64,000 bases of DNA, taken from NCBI GenBank assembly GCA_963703075.1, contig OY969786.1, positions 2,666,001-2,730,000 on the forward strand. The letters run 5' to 3'. The notes beneath the pieces are model-generated. The model saw nothing but the letters and a program-made list of their open reading frames with translations, did not search any database and was not told the origin of the DNA. The position numbers were made by a program, and so were the translations under genes. The DNA is from Korobacter sp963703075. Its GTDB lineage: Bacteria; Acidobacteriota; Terriglobia; Terriglobales; Acidobacteriaceae. Shown here one piece after another: positions 61,129-64,000 of the stretch. Numbering within the stretch: the stretch's first letter is position 1; every line of letters starts with the position of its first letter.

Positions 61129-62265
61129 ATGCATATCGATGACCTGCTTCGCATTGCGATGGAGCGTAAAGCCTCCGACTTGCACATGAAAGTCGGCAAC
61201 TATCCGCACATTCGCATTGACGGCGAGCTGGTCCCCTTAACCGATCAACCGCGTATTTCCGCCGAAGACATGCTGAACATGGCGTTCAGCATGATGTCGA
61301 ACCGGCAGAAGCAGAAGTTCAAGGAAAACGCGGAACTCGACATGGCGTACGGCGTGGCGGGATTGGGCCGCTTCCGTGTCAACGTCTTCCAGCAGCGTGG
61401 AAACGTGGGCGTGGTGCTGCGCGTGATTCCCACCAAGATTCGCAGCCTGGATGAACTCTACCTGCCGCGCATCATTGAAAGCATTTGCGACGAGCAGCGC
61501 GGACTGGTGCTGGTGACGGGCGTGACCGGATCCGGCAAGTCGACGACGCTGGCGGCGATGATCGACCGCATCAACTCGACGCGGCCCGAACACATCATCA
61601 CAATTGAAGATCCGATCGAATTCCTGCACCGCGACAAGAAGGGCTTCGTCAACCAGCGCGAAGTGGAAGTGGATACGCCGAGCTTTGCGTCGGCATTGCG
61701 AGCCAGCCTGCGCCAGGATCCGGACGTGATCCTGGTGGGCGAAATGCGCGACCTGGAGACGATCCAGACGGCGCTGCTGGCGGCCGAGACGGGCCACATG
61801 GTCTTCAGCACCCTGCATACGCTGGACGCGATCGAGACTATCAATCGCATCATCGCGGTGTTTCCGCCACCGGAACAGAAGCAGATCCGCTTGCAGCTGG
61901 CGGCCACCCTGCGCGCGGTCGTCAGCCAACGCCTGGTACGGCGCGCCGACGGCACCGGGCGTGTACCTGCGGCCGAGGTTCTGGTGAGCACGGCATACAT
62001 TCGCGAAGCGATCCTGGTTCCCGAGAAGACAAGAACCATTCGCGAGGCGCTGGCGGCGGGCACGTCGCAATACGGCATGCAGACCTTCGATCAGTCGCTC
62101 TACGAGCTTTTCTCGCAGGGCCTGATCACCTACGACACGGCGCTGGAGAATGCTTCGAATGCCGACGATTTCAAGCTGCGAGTGCAGGGTATTTCGGGAG
62201 GCGCAGAAGCCGCGCGCGAAGAAATGCAGGCGCAAGCGTTGAATGGATTCCAGAGCCGGCGATAA
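61129..62265 (+). CDS. pilT: Type IV pilus retraction ATPase PilT
   Basis: 378 residues, hexameric secretion ATPase. Walker A GVTGSGKST (~135), Asp box ITIEDPIEFLH (~160), Walker B LRQDPDVILVGEMRDLETI (~200) and His box TGHMVFSTLHTLDA (~225). PilT disassembles pilin to power twitching. The N-terminal DLLRIAMERKASDLHMKVGNYP is the usual PilT start. The rest of the pilus operon is not here. With MglA nearby, the organism likely has polar, steered twitching motility. Confidence 0.96.
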   Translation: MHIDDLLRIAMERKASDLHMKVGNYPHIRIDGELVPLTDQPRISAEDMLNMAFSMMSNRQKQKFKENAELDMAYGVAGLGRFRVNVFQQRGNVGVVLRVIPTKIRSLDELYLPRIIESICDEQRGLVLVTGVTGSGKSTTLAAMIDRINSTRPEHIITIEDPIEFLHRDKKGFVNQREVEVDTPSFASALRASLRQDPDVILVGEMRDLETIQTALLAAETGHMVFSTLHTLDAIETINRIIAVFPPPEQKQIRLQLAATLRAVVSQRLVRRADGTGRVPAAEVLVSTAYIREAILVPEKTRTIREALAAGTSQYGMQTFDQSLYELFSQGLITYDTALENASNADDFKLRVQGISGGAEAAREEMQAQALNGFQSRR

Positions 62266-62357
62266 ACAATTTGTGTCCTCAGAGGCGCACGGCGGTGCGC
62301 CTTCACTTTGCGCTGTTCTCTTCGCTTTTTGTACGCCCTTCAGCTACACTACCCGCA

Positions 62358-62921
62358 ATGGCTTTCAAGCGCGCAGCCCGGAAGGATTACACCGAGGAGT
62401 CGCTCTATGAGTACGCGGTGGGGGCACTGGGGCGGCGGATGCGCTCGGTGGCGGAGTTGAAGCGGTTGATGCGTCCGCGGGTGTCGCACCAGGACGATGG
62501 CGACAAGCTCGTCGAGGCGGTGGTCGAGCGGCTGAAACAGCAGAAGTACCTCAACGATGCCCGTTATGCCGAAACCTATTCGAACTACCGCAAGGAAAAC
62601 GAAAAGTTCGGCAAGCTCCGGGTGATGAACGATCTGAGATCGCGCGGGGTGCACGGCGACGTGATCAACACGGCGGTGGCTACGGCCTATGGAGACACCG
62701 ACGAAGTGGAATTGGCACGAAAATTTCTCGACCGCAAACGGGTGAAGCATCCCGAGGGCCCCAAGGATTACGCGCGGGTGGTTCGCACGTTGCTGCGCGC
62801 GGGGTTCAGCAGCCGCAGCGCCTTTCGGGTGTTGAACCAATGGAAGGTCGAACCAGAGGTGCTCTCGGCCCTGGAAGCTGAAATCGCAGAGATGCCAACT
62901 GAACCGCCGGAGAACGAATGA
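62358..62921 (+). CDS. recX: RecX-family regulatory protein
   Basis: 187 residues: three-helix RecX repeats (ALGRRMRSVAELKRLM, YLNDARYAETYSNYRKENEKFGKLRVMNDLRSRGV, and ARKFLDRKRV...RVVRTLLRAGFSSRSAFRVLNQW). RecX restrains RecA filaments. I start at ATG 62358. The stop overlaps the ATG of the next gene (ATGA). recA is not in the window. Confidence 0.88.
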   Translation: MAFKRAARKDYTEESLYEYAVGALGRRMRSVAELKRLMRPRVSHQDDGDKLVEAVVERLKQQKYLNDARYAETYSNYRKENEKFGKLRVMNDLRSRGVHGDVINTAVATAYGDTDEVELARKFLDRKRVKHPEGPKDYARVVRTLLRAGFSSRSAFRVLNQWKVEPEVLSALEAEIAEMPTEPPENE

Positions 62922-63691
62922 AGGACCGTCATGCGGTGGCCTACGCCCATCTTTCCAAGGCGGACAAGCGGCTTGCGAAGCTGATCAAGCAATGTCCGCC
63001 GTGCGCCATTAAGCCGAATTACCTGCAGAATGTTTTTGAGGCGCTGATGGAATCGATTGTGTATCAGCAACTCTCGGGGAAGGCGGCGGCGACGATCCTG
63101 AACCGGGTGAAGGCACTCTTTTGTCCGCCGGACACGCCGACGGTGGACACGCGCCATGGTAAGGCGCTTCCCTTCCCGACGCCCGAGCAATTGCTGTCGG
63201 CGCCGGATGAATTGCTGCGCTCGGCTGGACTTTCGGGCAACAAAACGAAAGCGGTGAAAGATCTCGCGGCGAAGACGATCGACGGCACGGTGCCGGATGT
63301 GAAGGCGATCCGCAAGATGAGCGATGACGACATCATCGCGCACCTCACGCAGGTGCGGGGGATCGGGCGCTGGACGGTGGAGATGATCCTGCTGTTCAAC
63401 CTCTATCGTCCGGATGTATGGCCGGTGGATGATCTCGGGGTGCGCAAGGGCTACATGAAGCTGCAAGGCCTGGACGAGATGCCGAAGCCGAAGGAGCTGA
63501 TGGCGCTGGGCGAGATTTACAAGCCGCATCGCAGCGTGGCGGCGTGGTATATGTGGCGGGCAATCGAGCAGATCAAGGACAAGCCGAAGGCGAAAGCCGT
63601 GGCAAAGAAGAAAAGCGGGAAGAAGAAAGCCGGGGCGAAGAAGGCGAGCGGGAAGCGGGCCGTCCGCCGTCCGCCGTCCGAGGTCCGGTAA
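62918..63691 (+). CDS. DNA-3-methyladenine glycosylase II-like (AlkA/HhH-GPD) with lysine-rich tail
   Basis: 257 residues. HhH-GPD fold: SIVYQQLSGKAAATIL (~45), the helix-hairpin-helix VRGIGRWTVEMILLF (~145), and the catalytic Asp in WPVDDLGVRKGY (~172). It cuts alkylated bases from DNA. After residue ~213 the chain turns into a Lys/Ala tail (AKKKSGKKKAGAKK) ending in RRPPSEVR, resembling eukaryotic-histone-like DNA-binding tails of other bacterial proteins. It is translationally coupled to recX, a DNA-repair pairing. Confidence 0.88.
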   Translation: MKDRHAVAYAHLSKADKRLAKLIKQCPPCAIKPNYLQNVFEALMESIVYQQLSGKAAATILNRVKALFCPPDTPTVDTRHGKALPFPTPEQLLSAPDELLRSAGLSGNKTKAVKDLAAKTIDGTVPDVKAIRKMSDDDIIAHLTQVRGIGRWTVEMILLFNLYRPDVWPVDDLGVRKGYMKLQGLDEMPKPKELMALGEIYKPHRSVAAWYMWRAIEQIKDKPKAKAVAKKKSGKKKAGAKKASGKRAVRRPPSEVR

Positions 63692-63784
63692 ACCAGAACG
63701 GCTTGGGCTTTACCCGATGGCAGTCGGCGGAAAGCGGACGGCGTCTCCACCCTGCTAAAATTGTGGGTTCTACCCACCAATCGC

Positions 63785-64000
63785 ATGCTTACAGGCTCAC
63801 AGGTACGCCGACGTTTTCTCGACTTCTTCATCTCCAAGGGACATAAAGAGGTTCACTCCTCCTCGCTCGTGCCGGCGAATGATCCGACGCTGCTCTTCAC
63901 CAACGCCGGCATGAACCAGTTCAAGGACGTATTTCTCGGACTGGAGAAGCGGGATTACAACCGCGCGACCAGTTCGCAGAAGTGCGTGCGAGCGGGCGGC
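63785..64000 (+). CDS. alaS: Alanyl-tRNA synthetase (partial, runs off window end)
   Basis: First 72 residues: LTGSQVRRRFLDFFISKGHKEVHSSSLVPANDPTLLFTNAGMNQFKDVFLG, the N-terminus of class II AlaRS catalytic core (motif 1 region), continuing through SSQKCVRAGG at the edge. The ATG at 63785 follows a 93-base gap after the AlkA-like gene. recX-alaS neighbourhoods are common in bacteria. Confidence 0.96.
   Translation, partial: MLTGSQVRRRFLDFFISKGHKEVHSSSLVPANDPTLLFTNAGMNQFKDVFLGLEKRDYNRATSSQKCVRAGG

Noticed and set aside
1..64000. CRISPR arrays, prophage, integrase or attachment sites, tRNA and rRNA genes
   Set aside because: I saw no regularly spaced direct repeats, phage genes, integrase, tRNA T-loop consensus in a cloverleaf context, or rRNA sequence.

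Overview
The window reads as a chromosomal segment of an acidobacterium (class Terriglobia / 'Koribacter'-like is the best guess). The basis is family content: two secreted VWFA-related proteins of the type typical of Acidobacteria, many multihaem cytochromes, haem attachment by the ResB/CcsA pathway, RAYT transposases with REP-like palindromes, and GC-rich codon use. The genus cannot be fixed from the sequence alone.

Layout. 1-4109 (minus): a periplasmic molybdenum hydroxylase (FAD, Mo and Tat-exported 2Fe-2S subunits) with two small cytochromes c. 4436-10534: hemA, a membrane-anchored TPR protein, a haemolysin-III-like membrane protein, an NtrC-type two-component pair, and a RAYT transposase between REP-like palindromes. 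10779-13668 (minus): the cytochrome c maturation pair CcsA and ResB. 14071-24232 (plus): the standout region, with a 16-haem cytochrome, an NHL beta-propeller, a tetrahaem cytochrome, a parvulin, an outer-membrane beta-barrel, a second NHL protein and a roughly 12-haem cytochrome. It looks like an extracellular electron-transfer conduit or cytochrome-filament locus. Three of its genes carry apparent +1 frameshifts.

24480-29664: an SGNH/TPR membrane protein, an MBOAT acyltransferase, an acyl-AMP ligase and an acyl carrier protein. Together they resemble the DltA-D logic, probably for acylating an envelope glycan. 29677-41350: two more TPR proteins of the same family as the one near hemA, a lipoprotein phosphoesterase, pyruvate:ferredoxin oxidoreductase with a coupled dihydroorotate dehydrogenase-like protein, a Ser/Thr-rich secreted protein, a formate/nitrite-type channel and an SDR. 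41400-45781: one GT39 and two ceramide-glucosyltransferase-like enzymes.

45966-52034 (minus): the translation cluster infC-rpmI-rplT-pheS-pheT with zapB/zapA-like division genes. infC appears to start at ATC. 52183-64000: ilvE, a small monooxygenase-fold protein, a LysM glycoside hydrolase-like protein, a one-module Clp-type ATPase, a second RAYT/REP locus, MglA, two VWFA-related proteins (one frameshifted), pilT, recX, an AlkA-type glycosylase and the start of alaS.

The genes suggest a respiratory organism with a large cytochrome c inventory: haem synthesis (hemA), haem attachment (ResB/CcsA), periplasmic electron donors (molybdenum hydroxylase) and a possible outer-membrane electron exit. 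Perfect TGTGA-N6-TCACA palindromes lie upstream of a TPR gene and of the pyruvate:ferredoxin oxidoreductase gene, which hints at shared control by a CRP/FNR-family regulator.
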